A stretch of DNA of 64,000 nt, taken from contig NZ_CP038266.1 of assembly GCF_004564355.1 (NCBI RefSeq), positions 2,480,001 to 2,544,000 on the forward strand. Direction: 5' to 3'. Positions within the stretch are counted from its first letter, which is position 1; each line of letters starts with the position of its first letter. The stretch is from Microbacterium wangchenii. GTDB taxonomy: Bacteria > Actinomycetota > Actinomycetes > Actinomycetales > Microbacteriaceae. Below the pieces are notes generated by a model, which saw nothing but the letters and a program-made list of their open reading frames with translations, did no database searches and was not told where the DNA came from. Positions 1-9,124 of the stretch are shown piece after piece. The position numbers were made by a program, and so were the translations under genes.

Positions 1-2
1 CG

Positions 3-29
3 GCGCGCGCCGACGCTTCGGAGTCGTGA
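3..29 (+). CDS. 3' end of an upstream CDS, possibly xseB
   Basis: The frame ending at the TGA at 27-29 reads ARADASES and runs off the left edge. Its stop overlaps the next start as TGATG, the usual sign of a translationally coupled upstream gene. In related actinobacteria a DUF4245 gene often follows the small subunit of exodeoxyribonuclease VII, so xseB is a guess from context only; eight residues cannot identify the family. Confidence 0.3.
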   Translation, partial: ARADASES

Positions 30-658
30 TGGCCCGCGTCGTGGCGGAGCTCGGTCGTCCCGAGACTCCGGATGAGACCGCCGCCCGCAAGGCCGCGTCC
101 TCCCAGGCGTACCGCTCCAGCAAGACCTTCCGCAATCTCCTGGTCGCCCTCGGGGTGATCCTGGCCGTGGTCGCCGTGGTGATCTTCGGCGTGCCCCGTG
201 GCGAGATCCCCGAGCCGCCCCCCATCGACGTCACGGCCGAAGCCGCCGCGCTCAGTGAGACGCTGCAGCGCCCCGTGCTCGACCCCGACCTGCCCGAGGG
301 CTGGCGCGTGAACGCGGCATCCCTGGAGGGTGGCAGCGTGGACGCCTGGACGGTCGTGACCGTCCCCGCCCGCACCGCCGGCTTCCTCCGCGTGTCGCAG
401 GGCTTCGACGCCGACGAGTCGTGGCCGCTCGAGCTCCTCGCCGGCACCCGCCCCGACGGCACCCTGACGATCGACGGCATCGTGTGGGACGAGTACCACG
501 TGTCCGACCCCTCGCGGGCCGGCAACGTGTCGTACGCGCTGGGCACGCAGGCCGGAGCCGATCGCATCCTCGTCTACGGCTCGTCCTCCCCCGAAGCTGC
601 GGCCTCCCTCGCCGAGGCGCTCGCGCCTCAGATCACCGACCTGCGAGCGACCCCGTGA
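29..658 (+). CDS. DUF4245 family membrane-anchored protein
   Basis: A 209-residue protein with a short charged cytoplasmic N-terminus, one hydrophobic helix at about residues 35-54, and an extracytoplasmic domain of about 150 residues. This architecture and sequence match the actinobacterial DUF4245 family, whose function is unknown. ATG at 29 is chosen because it overlaps the upstream stop (TGATG); GTG at 26 is the alternative. The 3' end overlaps the carbonic anhydrase start by GTGA, so the genes are probably co-translated. No catalytic motif is visible. Confidence 0.8.
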   Translation: MARVVAELGRPETPDETAARKAASSQAYRSSKTFRNLLVALGVILAVVAVVIFGVPRGEIPEPPPIDVTAEAAALSETLQRPVLDPDLPEGWRVNAASLEGGSVDAWTVVTVPARTAGFLRVSQGFDADESWPLELLAGTRPDGTLTIDGIVWDEYHVSDPSRAGNVSYALGTQAGADRILVYGSSSPEAAASLAEALAPQITDLRATP

Positions 659-1308
659 CCGCCCCCGCCGCCACACCCCGCGGGGTGTGGGATGAGATGC
701 GGCAGGGCAACGCCCGCTTCGTCGCGGGCGAACCCCGCCATCCCCGGCAGGACGTCGAACGTCGCCACGAGCTGGCGGGCGGGCAGCGTCCACGCGCGGC
801 CCTGTTCGGATGCTCCGACTCGCGCCTCGCGGCGGAGATCATCTTCGACGAGGGCCTGGGCGACCTGTTCGTCGTGCGCAACGCCGGCCAGATCATCTCC
901 GACTCGGTCGTGGGCAGCCTGGAGTACGCCGTCGCGGTGCTGGAGGTGCCGCTCATCGTCGTGCTCGCCCACGATGCGTGCGGCGCCGTGGGCGCGGCGA
1001 TCGAGAGCGTGCAGCCCGACGCCCCGCTGCTGCCCCCGCTCATCTGGCGTCAGATCGCCTCGATCGTGCCCGCCGTCCGGCGCGTGCAGCGCGCCGACCC
1101 CGCCGCGGCCGCCGGCGCGATCGACCCGGAACAGGTCGGTCGCGTGCACCTGCGCGACACCGTGACGCAGCTGCTGCACGCATCCGAACTGATCAGCGAG
1201 GCCGTCGCCGAGGGGCGCCTGGCCGTCGTCGGCGCGAACTACCGACTCGCCGAGGGCACCGCCGCCCCCGTCGTGATCGTTGGCGACGCGGGCGACCCGC
1301 TGCCCTGA
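655..1308 (+). CDS. Beta-class carbonic anhydrase
   Basis: A 217-residue enzyme interconverting CO2 and bicarbonate. The beta-class zinc site is complete: CSDSR with Cys53 and the Asp/Arg dyad, then HDAC with His106 and Cys109. The length is typical of a soluble beta-carbonic anhydrase; there is no signal peptide or SulP fusion. The GTG start at 655 overlaps the stop of the DUF4245 gene; the long in-frame extension upstream is only an open shadow of that gene. Bicarbonate from this enzyme could feed the PEP carboxylase at 32.6 kb (inference). Confidence 0.93.
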   Translation: MTAPAATPRGVWDEMRQGNARFVAGEPRHPRQDVERRHELAGGQRPRAALFGCSDSRLAAEIIFDEGLGDLFVVRNAGQIISDSVVGSLEYAVAVLEVPLIVVLAHDACGAVGAAIESVQPDAPLLPPLIWRQIASIVPAVRRVQRADPAAAAGAIDPEQVGRVHLRDTVTQLLHASELISEAVAEGRLAVVGANYRLAEGTAAPVVIVGDAGDPLP

Positions 1309-1345
1309 CCATCCAGACCACCATCGGCAACAGGAGGACGACGAC

Positions 1346-2740
1346 GTGACCGAGACCGAGTACCGCATCGAGCACGACACCATGGGCGAGGTGCGCGTTC
1401 CCAAGGACGCGCTGTACGCCGCGCAGACCCAGCGCGCGGTGGAGAACTTCCCCATCTCCGGTGACGCGCTCGATCCGGCGCAGATCGTGGCGCTGGCGCG
1501 CATCAAGAAGGCCGCGGCGCTGGCGAACAAGGAGCTCGGCACCCTCGACGGCGCCGTCGCCGACGCGATCGCGCGCGCCGCCGACCGCATCATCGCCGGC
1601 GAGCACGCCGACCAGTTCCCCATCGACGTCTACCAGACCGGCAGCGGCACGTCGTCGAACATGAACATGAACGAGGTGCTCGCCACCCTCGCCACGCGCG
1701 ACCTCGGCTCCCCCGTGCACCCCAACGACCACGTCAATGCGTCGCAGTCCTCCAACGACGTGTTCCCCACGTCGGTGCACATCGCCGCGACGCAGGCGCT
1801 CATCGACGACCTCATCCCCGCGCTGGACCACCTCGCCGTCGCCTTCGAGGAGAAGTCCGAGGCGTGGAAGGACGTCGTGAAGTCCGGCCGCACGCACCTG
1901 ATGGATGCAACGCCCGTCACCCTCGGCCAGGAGTTCGGCGGGTACGCGCGCCAGATGCGCCTGGGCATCGAGCGCGTCCAGGCCGTCCTGCCCCGCGTCG
2001 CGGAGGTCCCCCTCGGCGGCACGGCCGTGGGCACCGGCATCAACACGCCCGCCGGGTTCCCGCAGAAGGTCATCCAGCTCATCGTGGATGAGACGGAGCT
2101 GCCGATCACCGAGGCGAAGGACCACTTCGAGGCCCAGGCCAACCGCGACGGCCTGGTCGAGGCATCCGGCGCCCTGCGCACGATCGCGGTGTCGCTGACG
2201 AAGATCAACAACGACCTGCGCTGGATGGGGTCTGGCCCGAACACCGGCCTGGCCGAACTGCACATCCCCGACCTGCAGCCGGGGTCGTCGATCATGCCGG
2301 GCAAGGTCAACCCGGTCGTCCCCGAGGCCACCCTCATGGTGTGCGCGCGCGTGATCGGCAACGACGCCACGATCGCGTGGGCCGGGGCATCCGGATCGTT
2401 CGAGCTGAACGTGGCCATCCCGGTCATGGGCACGGCGCTGCTGGAGTCGATCCGCCTGCTCGCCAACACCATGCGCGTGCTGGCCGACAAGACGATCGAC
2501 GGCCTGCAGGCCAACGTCGAGCGCGCCGCCGCCTACGCGGGCATGTCGCCCTCCATCGTGACCCCGCTGAACAAGCTCATCGGGTACGAAGCGGCCGCCA
2601 AGATCGCCAAGCACTCCGTCGCCAAGGGCATCACGGTGCGCGAAGCCGTCGTCGAGCTCGGGTACATCGAGCGCGGCGAGCTGACCGAGGAGGCGCTGGA
2701 CGCCAAGCTCGATCTGCTCTCCATGACGCACCCCGGGTGA
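1346..2740 (+). CDS. fumC: Class II fumarate hydratase
   Basis: A 464-residue TCA-cycle enzyme that reversibly hydrates fumarate to malate. The superfamily signature [11 protein letters not shown] lies at about residues 314-324, and conserved [14 protein letters not shown] and the catalytic [15 protein letters not shown] region are present. The length is normal. GTG at 1346 is preferred over the upstream in-frame ATG because AGGAGG at 1332-1337 sits nine nt before it and the protein then begins at the usual position. It lies 37 bp after the carbonic anhydrase and may share its transcript. Confidence 0.97.
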   Translation: MTETEYRIEHDTMGEVRVPKDALYAAQTQRAVENFPISGDALDPAQIVALARIKKAAALANKELGTLDGAVADAIARAADRIIAGEHADQFPIDVYQTGSGTSSNMNMNEVLATLATRDLGSPVHPNDHVNASQSSNDVFPTSVHIAATQALIDDLIPALDHLAVAFEEKSEAWKDVVKSGRTHLMDATPVTLGQEFGGYARQMRLGIERVQAVLPRVAEVPLGGTAVGTGINTPAGFPQKVIQLIVDETELPITEAKDHFEAQANRDGLVEASGALRTIAVSLTKINNDLRWMGSGPNTGLAELHIPDLQPGSSIMPGKVNPVVPEATLMVCARVIGNDATIAWAGASGSFELNVAIPVMGTALLESIRLLANTMRVLADKTIDGLQANVERAAAYAGMSPSIVTPLNKLIGYEAAAKIAKHSVAKGITVREAVVELGYIERGELTEEALDAKLDLLSMTHPG

Positions 2741-2780
2741 GCCACGCCCCGCACGTACCGGGTTCGGCCCCGGCGCGCGC

Positions 2781-2786
2781 GATAAT
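2781..2786 (+). promoter_or_regulatory. -10 element (GATAAT), predicted leaderless start
   Basis: GATAAT lies exactly 6 nt before the ATG at 2793 and there is no Shine-Dalgarno sequence, so transcription would begin at or beside the start codon. Confidence 0.55.
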
Positions 2787-2792
2787 CAGACG

Positions 2793-4220
2793 ATGAACCG
2801 CCCGCCGAGAACGGTCTCGGCGCGCGCACGGATCCTGGGGGCTGTCCTCGCCGTCGCGTGCGCCGGGCTCGTCGTGGTGGGCGGGATCACGTTCTGGGTG
2901 CAGCAGGACACCGTGCTGCGGACGGCCGATGGGCAGTTGCGCACGTTCGCCGCGAGCGTCGCGACGGAGCCGATGCCCGACCGCGCAGCCGTCATCGACG
3001 TCGTGCACAGCATCGTCCCCGACCGCACCGACGGCACGATCGCTGTGGCCGACGGCGAGGTGATCGCCGCCGCACCCAGCGCGACGGGCCTGCACCTGGC
3101 CGACGACGAGGAGTTCGTGCGGGCGCTGTCCGCGTCCTCGCCCACGGCCGCCGAGTACGGGACGGTGAACGGCGACCACGGCACGCTGCGCTACGTCGCC
3201 CTGCCCGTCGACGGCGCCGTCATCGCCCACGCCGTGCTGCTGGATGCCCGCATGCAGCTCGTGATCACCGGCGTCCTCACCTACACCGTGACGGGGCTCG
3301 GGATGCTGCTGGCCATCGGCGTGGTCGGGTGGTTCGTGATCGGGCGGCTGCTCCTGCCGCTGCGCGACCTCCGCGCCACCGCCGACGCCGTCACGATCGG
3401 TGACTTCGGCGCGCGCCTGCCCGCCGACGGCAACGACGAGATCTCCGACCTCACCCGCACCGTCAACTCCATGCTCGACCGGATCGAGGTCTCCGTCGAC
3501 GTGCAGCGCCAGCTGCTGGATGATGTCCGGCATGAACTGAAGACCCCCATCACGATCGTGCGCGGGCATCTGGAGACGATGGATGTCACGGATCCGGTGG
3601 ATGTCGCGACCACGCGCGAGATCGGCATGTCCGAGCTGGACCGCATGACCCGCCTCGTCGACGACATCGATCTGCTGGCAGCTGTCGAGGACGGCGCGCT
3701 GACGATGAACATGATCGATGTCGACGCCCTCACGGCACGCGTGGGAGAACTGGTGGCGGTCATCCCCGGCCATTCGTGGAGTGTCGAGTCCCGCGGGTAC
3801 GGTCGCGTCGAGGGCGACTACGACCGCCTGCTCCAAGCGTGGCTGCAGCTGGCCGACAACGCCGCGAAGTACACCCCCGAGGGCACGCCGGTGGAGATCG
3901 GCAGTTCCGTCGACGACGCCGGCGCGCATCTGTGGGTGCGCGACCACGGCCCCGGCATCCCGCCCGCATCCCGCCACCGCATCTTCCGCCGCTTCGACCG
4001 CGCCGAAGGGCGCCGCACCGTCGGCGGCTCGGGGCTCGGACTCGCCATCGTGGACGCGATCGTGAAAGGCCACGACGGCCACTGCTCGGTCACCGAGACC
4101 CCCGGCGGCGGCGCCACCTTCACCATCCACATCCCGCCCGGACGCGGGCGGGCACCGGCCGACCTGCCGGCGCCCGTGCGCGCCGGTGACGTGGTCCAGC
4201 AGCGAGAGGCCTCCGGATGA
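2793..4220 (+). CDS. Sensor histidine kinase (HAMP/HisKA/HATPase)
   Basis: A 475-residue membrane kinase. Helix 1 is at about 14-36 and an extracytoplasmic sensor region of about 125 residues follows. Helix 2 is at about 160-188, then HAMP, then the dimerisation domain with HELKTP (phospho-acceptor His247), and a HATPase_c domain with N and G boxes (DNAAKY, DHGPGI, GGSGLGLAI). Its stop overlaps the following response regulator by 4 nt, so they form a cognate pair. The signal is unknown. The extreme C-terminus is Pro/Arg rich and not conserved. Confidence 0.92.
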   Translation: MNRPPRTVSARARILGAVLAVACAGLVVVGGITFWVQQDTVLRTADGQLRTFAASVATEPMPDRAAVIDVVHSIVPDRTDGTIAVADGEVIAAAPSATGLHLADDEEFVRALSASSPTAAEYGTVNGDHGTLRYVALPVDGAVIAHAVLLDARMQLVITGVLTYTVTGLGMLLAIGVVGWFVIGRLLLPLRDLRATADAVTIGDFGARLPADGNDEISDLTRTVNSMLDRIEVSVDVQRQLLDDVRHELKTPITIVRGHLETMDVTDPVDVATTREIGMSELDRMTRLVDDIDLLAAVEDGALTMNMIDVDALTARVGELVAVIPGHSWSVESRGYGRVEGDYDRLLQAWLQLADNAAKYTPEGTPVEIGSSVDDAGAHLWVRDHGPGIPPASRHRIFRRFDRAEGRRTVGGSGLGLAIVDAIVKGHDGHCSVTETPGGGATFTIHIPPGRGRAPADLPAPVRAGDVVQQREASG

Positions 4221-4873
4221 CGCTCATCCTCATCGCCGAAGACGAGACCCGCATCTCGGCCTTCATCAGCCGCGGACTCGAGTCCGCCGGCTACCGCACC
4301 CGCGTGGTCGAGGACGGGGGCGACGCACTCGAAGCCGCGCTGTCGGGCGAGGTCGACCTCATGCTCCTGGACATCGGGCTGCCCACCATGGACGGGTTCG
4401 AGGTGCTGCGCGACCTGCGCGGCCAGGGGTCCACGCTCCCCGTCATCATCCTCACCGCCCGCTCCAGCACGCGCGACACCGTGGACGGCCTGGACGCGGG
4501 CGCCAACGACTACGTCGCGAAGCCGTTCAAGTTCGACGAGCTGCTCGCCCGGGTCCGATCCCGCCTGCGCGAGACCGTGCAGACCGGCACGATCGCGGTC
4601 GTCCACGGCGACGTGTCGCTCGATGTGCTCACGCGACGGGCCACCGTGGCGGGCCGGGAGATCGATCTGAGCGCGCGGGAGTTCGCGTTGGCGGAGCAGT
4701 TCCTCCGCCACCCGGGACAGGTGCTCAGCCGCGAACAGCTGCTCAGCCGCGTGTGGGGCCTGGACTTCGACCCCGGATCCAACGTGGTCGACGTCTACGT
4801 CCGCTACCTGCGCGGCAAGTTCGGGCACGAGTGCATCACGACGGTGCGAGGTGCAGGCTACCGCTGGGAGTGA
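4217..4873 (+). CDS. OmpR-family response regulator
   Basis: A 218-residue DNA-binding regulator. The receiver domain (about 1-115) has the acidic pair in IAEDE, phospho-acceptor Asp52 in LLDIGLP, the switch Thr in LTARSS and the conserved Lys in KPFKF. The C-terminal winged helix (about 125-218) ends in the usual TVRGAGYRWE. The start overlaps the kinase stop as ATGA. It is followed by a strong hairpin, closing a two-gene operon. Confidence 0.93.
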   Translation: MTLILIAEDETRISAFISRGLESAGYRTRVVEDGGDALEAALSGEVDLMLLDIGLPTMDGFEVLRDLRGQGSTLPVIILTARSSTRDTVDGLDAGANDYVAKPFKFDELLARVRSRLRETVQTGTIAVVHGDVSLDVLTRRATVAGREIDLSAREFALAEQFLRHPGQVLSREQLLSRVWGLDFDPGSNVVDVYVRYLRGKFGHECITTVRGAGYRWE

Positions 4874-4895
4874 GCCGCCCTCGCGCCAAAGAGAG

Positions 4896-4925
4896 AGCCC
4901 CCGGCGCTGGGGGACGCCGAGGGCT
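4896..4925 (+). terminator. Hairpin terminator after the response regulator
   Basis: An 11-bp stem with one mismatch (AGCCCCCGGCG against CGCCGAGGGCT) and an 8-nt loop, 22 bp past the stop codon. There is no clear U tract, as is common in high-GC actinobacteria. Confidence 0.6.
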
Positions 4926-5108
4926 ATGGGAGAGCCGGAGTCGGGGGGAACTCCGGATGTATCGACCGCGCTACCCGAATAAGCGCGGTGACCTTTTCTC
5001 CACGACGGGCCCTGATCGGTCCCGTGCTTCTCTATTGGGGGGTATCCGCCGCGGGGGCGGTGCGAGGTCTCCCTCGCTGCATCCATCATGGGGCAGATTC
5101 GTGAGAGA

Positions 5109-5154
5109 AGGCGGAACCGGGGGTGAGAGTGCTCTCATCTACGCGGTTCCGCCT
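5109..5154 (-). terminator. Hairpin terminator after the phoH-like gene
   Basis: A perfect 11-bp inverted repeat, AGGCGGAACCG / CGGTTCCGCCT, encloses a smaller GAGAG-TG-CTCTC hairpin. It lies just past the phoH-like stop and on the minus strand is followed by a pyrimidine-rich tract. It is symmetric, so it may also stop transcripts from the left. Confidence 0.75.
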
Positions 5155-5158
5155 CGCC

Positions 5159-6508
5159 TCACGACAGCTCGCCCGCCTCCAGCAGGTCGGTGACCAGGGC
5201 GGCGATCGCCGAGCGCTCCGACCGCGTCAGCGTGACGTGCCCGAACAGGGCGTGGCCCTTGAGCGTCTCGATGACCGACGCGATGCCGTCGTGCCGGCCC
5301 ACACGCAGGTTGTCGCGCTGACCGACGTCGTGGGTGAGGATGACGCGGGAGTTCTGCCCGACGCGGCTGAGGACGGTGAGGAGGACGTTGCGCTCCAGCG
5401 ACTGGGCCTCGTCGACGATCACGAACGCATCGTGCAGTGAGCGGCCGCGGATGTGCGTGAGGGGCAGCACCTCGAGGAGGCCGCGTGCCAGCACCTCCTC
5501 CAGCACGTTCGGCGAGACGACCGAGCCGAGCGTGTCGAAGACCGCCTGCCCCCACGGATTCATCTTCTCCGCGGCGTCTCCGGGGAGGTATCCGAGTTCC
5601 TGCCCGCCGACGGCGAACAGCGGACGGAAGACGATGATCTTGCGCTGCTGCTGGCGTTCGAGCACCGACTCCAGGCCCGCGCACAGGGCGAGGGCCGACT
5701 TCCCGGTTCCCGCCCGGCCGCCGAGGGAGACGATGCCCACGTCCGGGTCCAGCAGAAGGTCGATCGCGATGCGCTGCTCGGCCGAGCGGCCGTGCAGGCC
5801 GAACACCTCCCGGTCGCCCCGGACGAGCCGGTAGGCACCGTCCCCCGTGACGCGCCCGAGGGCCGAGCCCCGCTCGGAGTGGATGATGAGGCCCGTGTTC
5901 ACCGGCAGCCCCACGACGTCGTCGCTGGCGGCGACCTCGGACTCGTAGAGGTCGCTCATGTCGTCGCCGCCCACGTTCAGGTCGGCGATGCCGGTCCATC
6001 CCGAGTCGACTGCCTGCTCGGCGAGGTACTCCTCGGCGTGCAGGCCCAGCGACGCGGCCTTGACCCGCATCGGGAGGTCTTTGGAGACGACCGTGACCTC
6101 ACTGCCGTCCTGCGCGAGGTGCATCGCGACGGCGAGGATGCGGGTGTCGTTGTCGCCCAGCCGCATGCCCGAGGGCAGCACCGTGGGGTCGGTGTTGTTC
6201 AGCTCGACCCGCAGCGTGCCGCCGTCACCGACGGGCACGGGGAAATCCAGCCGGCCGTGCTCGACGCGCAGGCCGTCCAGGTGGCGCAGGGCCTGACGGG
6301 CGAAGTAGCCCAGCTCGGGGTCGTGCCGTTTGCTCTCCAGCTCGGTGACGACCACGACGGGGATCACGACGGAATGCTCGGCGAAGCGGAAGAACGCCCG
6401 CGGATCGCTCAGGAGGACGGAGGTGTCCAGCACGTACGTCCGGAGGTCCTGCTCCGCGGTCTCGTCGGTGAACTCCCGGCTCTGCTGCTGCGGTGCTCGT
6501 GCGGTCAC
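5159..6508 (-). CDS. PIN domain-PhoH family ATPase
   Basis: A 449-residue protein with an N-terminal PIN ribonuclease domain (about 20-160; [10 protein letters not shown] and later acidic residues DNDTRIL and VVSKD) fused to a PhoH-type P-loop NTPase (about 200-449; Walker A GRAGTGKS, Walker B VIVDEAQS). This PIN-PhoH (PhoH2-like, YlaK) arrangement is known in actinobacteria and linked to RNA unwinding and cleavage. The GTG at 6508 (VTARAPQQQ) is chosen over 6616 because a GGGGAGTGG purine run precedes it and the extra upstream residues are not family-like. Confidence 0.9.
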   Translation of the reverse strand: MTARAPQQQSREFTDETAEQDLRTYVLDTSVLLSDPRAFFRFAEHSVVIPVVVVTELESKRHDPELGYFARQALRHLDGLRVEHGRLDFPVPVGDGGTLRVELNNTDPTVLPSGMRLGDNDTRILAVAMHLAQDGSEVTVVSKDLPMRVKAASLGLHAEEYLAEQAVDSGWTGIADLNVGGDDMSDLYESEVAASDDVVGLPVNTGLIIHSERGSALGRVTGDGAYRLVRGDREVFGLHGRSAEQRIAIDLLLDPDVGIVSLGGRAGTGKSALALCAGLESVLERQQQRKIIVFRPLFAVGGQELGYLPGDAAEKMNPWGQAVFDTLGSVVSPNVLEEVLARGLLEVLPLTHIRGRSLHDAFVIVDEAQSLERNVLLTVLSRVGQNSRVILTHDVGQRDNLRVGRHDGIASVIETLKGHALFGHVTLTRSERSAIAALVTDLLEAGELS

Positions 6509-6688
6509 AACCCACTCCCCACCCGGGTGTGTCACCCGGCAGTCACGAGTCGACCAGGGTAGCGAGTCGCGATCCGGAAGGCCGACCCGACCGGACTCCG
6601 TGCCCGGTGCGATCACCGTACGACCGGCGTGCGGGCGGCGAGGTGCGCGACACGCCCCCGCCGGTGTCGGGCACGGGAATTCTCCGTG

Positions 6689-7474
6689 TCATCCGCCGTA
6701 GCGGCGGTCGCGATCGGCGTAGTCGCGGATGGCGCGGAGGAAGTCGACCTCGCGCAGGTCGGGGCCCAGCGCCTCGACGAAGTAGAACTCGCTGTGGGCG
6801 CTCTGCCACAGCAGGAAGTCGCTCAGGCGCTGCTCGCCCGACGTGCGGATGACGAGGTCGGGGTCGGCTTGACCGCCGGTGTAGAGGTGCTCGCCGATCT
6901 GCTCGGGGGTCAGGCTGGCCGCCAGTTCCTCCAGCGACCCGCCCTCGCGGTCGTGCTGGGCGATGATGCTGCGCACCGCGTCGACGATCTCGCTGCGACC
7001 GCCGTAGCCGACGGCCAGGTTCACGTGCAGCCCGGTGTGCTCGCGGGTGCGCTCCTGCGCGTCGGCGAGCACTCGCGCCAGGTCGGGCGGCAGGAGGTCG
7101 GCGCGGCCCACGTGCTGCACGCGCCAATCGGACTCGCGCGAGAGCTCGTCGGCGAGCTCGGCGATGATGTCGATCAGGTCGGCCAGTTCCCGGGACTCGC
7201 GCTTGCGGAGGTTGTCGGTGGACAGAAGGTACAGCGACACGACCTCGATGCCGAGGTCGTCGCACCAGCGCAGGAACTCGCGCATCTTGGCCGCGCCGGC
7301 CCGGTGGCCGTGTGCGGCGGTCTCGTAACCCAGCTGACGCGCCCACCGCCGATTGCCGTCGATCATCATCGCCACGTGGTGCGGCACCGTCTCCGGGTGC
7401 AGGCGCCGGCGGAGGCGGTTGATGTAGAGCCGATACAGCGGCCCTCTGCCCTGATTGCCGCCGCCACCGCTCAC
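6689..7474 (-). CDS. uppS: Isoprenyl transferase (cis-prenyltransferase)
   Basis: A 261-residue Z-type prenyl diphosphate synthase. It has the catalytic Asp in MIDGNRRWA, the SLYLLSTDN segment, and the C-terminal RTSGEQRLSDFLLWQ and SEFYF motifs of the UPP synthase family. The product is a polyprenyl diphosphate for cell-wall lipid carriers. Next to a hemolysin III gene it matches the Mycobacterium Rv1085c-Rv1086 pair, where Rv1086 makes Z,E-farnesyl diphosphate, so a short-chain product is possible. A TAGCGT hexamer lies 6 nt before the GTG start. Confidence 0.92.
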   Translation of the reverse strand: MSGGGGNQGRGPLYRLYINRLRRRLHPETVPHHVAMMIDGNRRWARQLGYETAAHGHRAGAAKMREFLRWCDDLGIEVVSLYLLSTDNLRKRESRELADLIDIIAELADELSRESDWRVQHVGRADLLPPDLARVLADAQERTREHTGLHVNLAVGYGGRSEIVDAVRSIIAQHDREGGSLEELAASLTPEQIGEHLYTGGQADPDLVIRTSGEQRLSDFLLWQSAHSEFYFVEALGPDLREVDFLRAIRDYADRDRRYGG

Positions 7475-7480
7475 GCGTCT

Positions 7481-7486
7481 ACGCTA
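7481..7486 (-). promoter_or_regulatory. -10 element (TAGCGT), leaderless start of the prenyltransferase
   Basis: TAGCGT on the minus strand is 6 nt before the GTG at 7474. There is no Shine-Dalgarno sequence. Confidence 0.5.
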
Positions 7487-7530
7487 CCCCCCCACCCCCG
7501 TGTGTTCCCCGTCCGGCATACAGCGACCTT

Positions 7531-7536
7531 TAGGCT
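7531..7536 (+). promoter_or_regulatory. -10 element (TAGGCT), leaderless start of trhA
   Basis: TAGGCT ends exactly 6 nt before the GTG at 7543, diverging from the prenyltransferase promoter 45 bp away. Confidence 0.55.
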
Positions 7537-7542
7537 GGAGAG

Positions 7543-8283
7543 GTGACCCGACGCACCCCCGACCCCCACCTGGAATCCGAGGGCGCCCACGTTCCCGAGC
7601 TGCCGCTGATCGAGGCCGGAGCCGTCGGCGCGCAGAGCGACGTCAAGCCCACGTGGCGCGGCTGGATCCACGCCGCGACGTTCCCGATCGCCGTCGTGGC
7701 GGGCGTCGTGCTGATCAGCCTCGCGCAGGGCGCACCGGCGAAGTGGGCCTCTGCGGTGTTCATGGTCACCTCGATGATGCTGTTCGGCAGCTCCGCGTTG
7801 TATCACCGCTTCAACTGGAAGCCCCGTACGCTGGCCGTGCTCAAACGCATCGACCACGCCAACATCATGCTCCTGATCGCGGGCACCTACACGCCGCTGG
7901 CCGTGCTGGCCCTGCCGACGCAGAAGACGATCATCCTGCTGTCGGTCGTGTGGGGAGGGGCGATCGTCGGCATCCTCTTCCGCGTGTTCTGGCTGCATGC
8001 GCCCCGGTGGTTGTACGTCGCGCTGTACCTGGCCCTCGGCTGGGCGGCGGTGATGTACCTGTTCGACCTGTTCGATGCCAACGCGACGATGATGACGCTC
8101 GTCCTGATCGGCGGACTGCTCTACACCGCCGGCGCGGTCGTCTACGCGCTCAAGCGCCCCAACCCGTGGCCCGGCCACTTCGGGTTCCACGAGATCTTCC
8201 ACGTGTGCACCGTCTTGGCGTTCCTGTGCCACTGGGCGGCGAGCCTGCTCATCGCGATGCATCCGGCGTACCACGCCGGCTGA
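7543..8283 (+). CDS. trhA: Hemolysin III family (PAQR/TrhA) membrane protein
   Basis: A 246-residue, seven-helix membrane protein. It carries the zinc-binding signature of the PAQR superfamily: SSALYHRF near the start of the helical bundle and HEIFHVCTV...HW toward the C-terminus. Bacterial members affect membrane energetics and lipid homeostasis; the haemolytic label is historical. It is divergent from the prenyltransferase, and the downstream small gene converges on it with a 5-bp gap. Confidence 0.9.
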   Translation: MTRRTPDPHLESEGAHVPELPLIEAGAVGAQSDVKPTWRGWIHAATFPIAVVAGVVLISLAQGAPAKWASAVFMVTSMMLFGSSALYHRFNWKPRTLAVLKRIDHANIMLLIAGTYTPLAVLALPTQKTIILLSVVWGGAIVGILFRVFWLHAPRWLYVALYLALGWAAVMYLFDLFDANATMMTLVLIGGLLYTAGAVVYALKRPNPWPGHFGFHEIFHVCTVLAFLCHWAASLLIAMHPAYHAG

Positions 8284-8288
8284 GGACG

Positions 8289-8573
8289 CTAACGCCGCGC
8301 GGGATCGGCGTCCGGGTCGATGTCCTCGTCGTCGGTGTCGGTGGCGCGCGTGGATGCGCGTGCCTGCTCCTCGGCGTCGAGTTCGGCCCGCACGTCCTCG
8401 CGGTAGCCGCTGCGGCGGATGCGGCGGAGCATGTCGACGACGAGCAGCACGACGGCCAGGGTGAGTACGGCGATCACGCCGAACCCCCACGGACCGGGGG
8501 TGACGAGCTCGGCCGGCGGCGCCTGGGGCGTAGGCGACGGAGTGGCGGCGGCGGCCATGAGCAGGTCGTACAT
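8289..8573 (-). CDS. Small single-helix membrane protein (Rv1083-like position)
   Basis: A 94-residue protein with one membrane helix at about 28-48 (GFGVIAVLTLAVVLLVVDML), then a basic stretch (RRIRRSGYRED) and an acidic C-terminal tail. In Mycobacterium a small protein of this kind follows mca in the greA-DUF4307-mca neighbourhood. Here it diverges from the DUF4307 gene with no mca between them. ATG at 8573 is chosen because the helix is then at the expected place. Function unknown. Confidence 0.7.
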   Translation of the reverse strand: MYDLLMAAAATPSPTPQAPPAELVTPGPWGFGVIAVLTLAVVLLVVDMLRRIRRSGYREDVRAELDAEEQARASTRATDTDDEDIDPDADPARR

Positions 8574-8637
8574 TGGTCCTCGTTCCGCGCCGGAGCGCAT
8601 AGCCTGGAAAGACCAGCCTAGAACGACCCGAGGAACG

Positions 8638-9033
8638 ATGACCACGCAGCAGCTGCTCGACGAGCGATACGGCCGGCGGCGATCTCGGACCCGGCGCGTG
8701 GTGGGCTGGGTGATCGTCGGGGTGATCGCCGCGGCGCTCGTAATCGCACTCGGCTGGAGCACCGTCGCGCGCACGCTCAACGCCGTCGACGTCGTCGGCA
8801 CCGGTTACGACGTCGCCGACGAGCGCACCGTCACGGTCGAGTTCCAGATCACCGCTCCCCCCGGCGCGGCCGTGGCATGCGCCCTGGAGGCCCAGGACGA
8901 GGAGCACGGAGTGGTGGGCTGGCGGATCGTGGAGTACCCCGCGGCCGAGGCGCATGAGCGCGCGTTCACCGAGACCATCCCCACGGTCGCCCTGGCCACC
9001 ACGGGTTTGGTGAACAGCTGCTGGGTCCCGTAG
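8638..9033 (+). CDS. DUF4307 domain-containing membrane protein
   Basis: A 131-residue protein with a short arginine-rich N-terminus, one transmembrane helix at about 20-42, and an extracytoplasmic beta-rich domain with two cysteines (VACAL near residue 80 and SCWVP at the C-terminus). The family sits beside greA across actinobacteria (Rv1081c in M. tuberculosis). GAGGAA precedes the ATG. It is followed by a clear intrinsic terminator, separating it from greA. Confidence 0.85.
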   Translation: MTTQQLLDERYGRRRSRTRRVVGWVIVGVIAAALVIALGWSTVARTLNAVDVVGTGYDVADERTVTVEFQITAPPGAAVACALEAQDEEHGVVGWRIVEYPAAEAHERAFTETIPTVALATTGLVNSCWVP

Positions 9034-9048
9034 CATATCCTGATACGA

Positions 9049-9075
9049 CGCCCCGGCCTGAGCCGGGGCGTTTCG
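9049..9075 (+). terminator. Intrinsic terminator between DUF4307 gene and greA
   Basis: A perfect 9-bp stem CGCCCCGGC / GCCGGGGCG with a 4-nt loop, followed by TTTC. It is the most classical terminator in the window. Confidence 0.85.
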
Positions 9076-9124
9076 ATATCCCGGGCCCGGTTCGTACCGG
9101 GCCACCCGAACGAAGGAGAGCGAC

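Noticed and set aside
1193..2731. A 512-codon open frame antisense to fumC
   Set aside because: Shadow frame; fumC is complete with signature motifs and a ribosome-binding site.
4186..5193. A long frame over the response regulator and the following intergenic region
   Set aside because: It is an Arg-rich out-of-frame reading of the regulator that runs on through two terminator hairpins.
6509..6616. N-terminal extension of the PhoH-like protein
   Set aside because: The extra 36 residues are not PIN-like, and a GTG with a purine-rich site gives the normal start.
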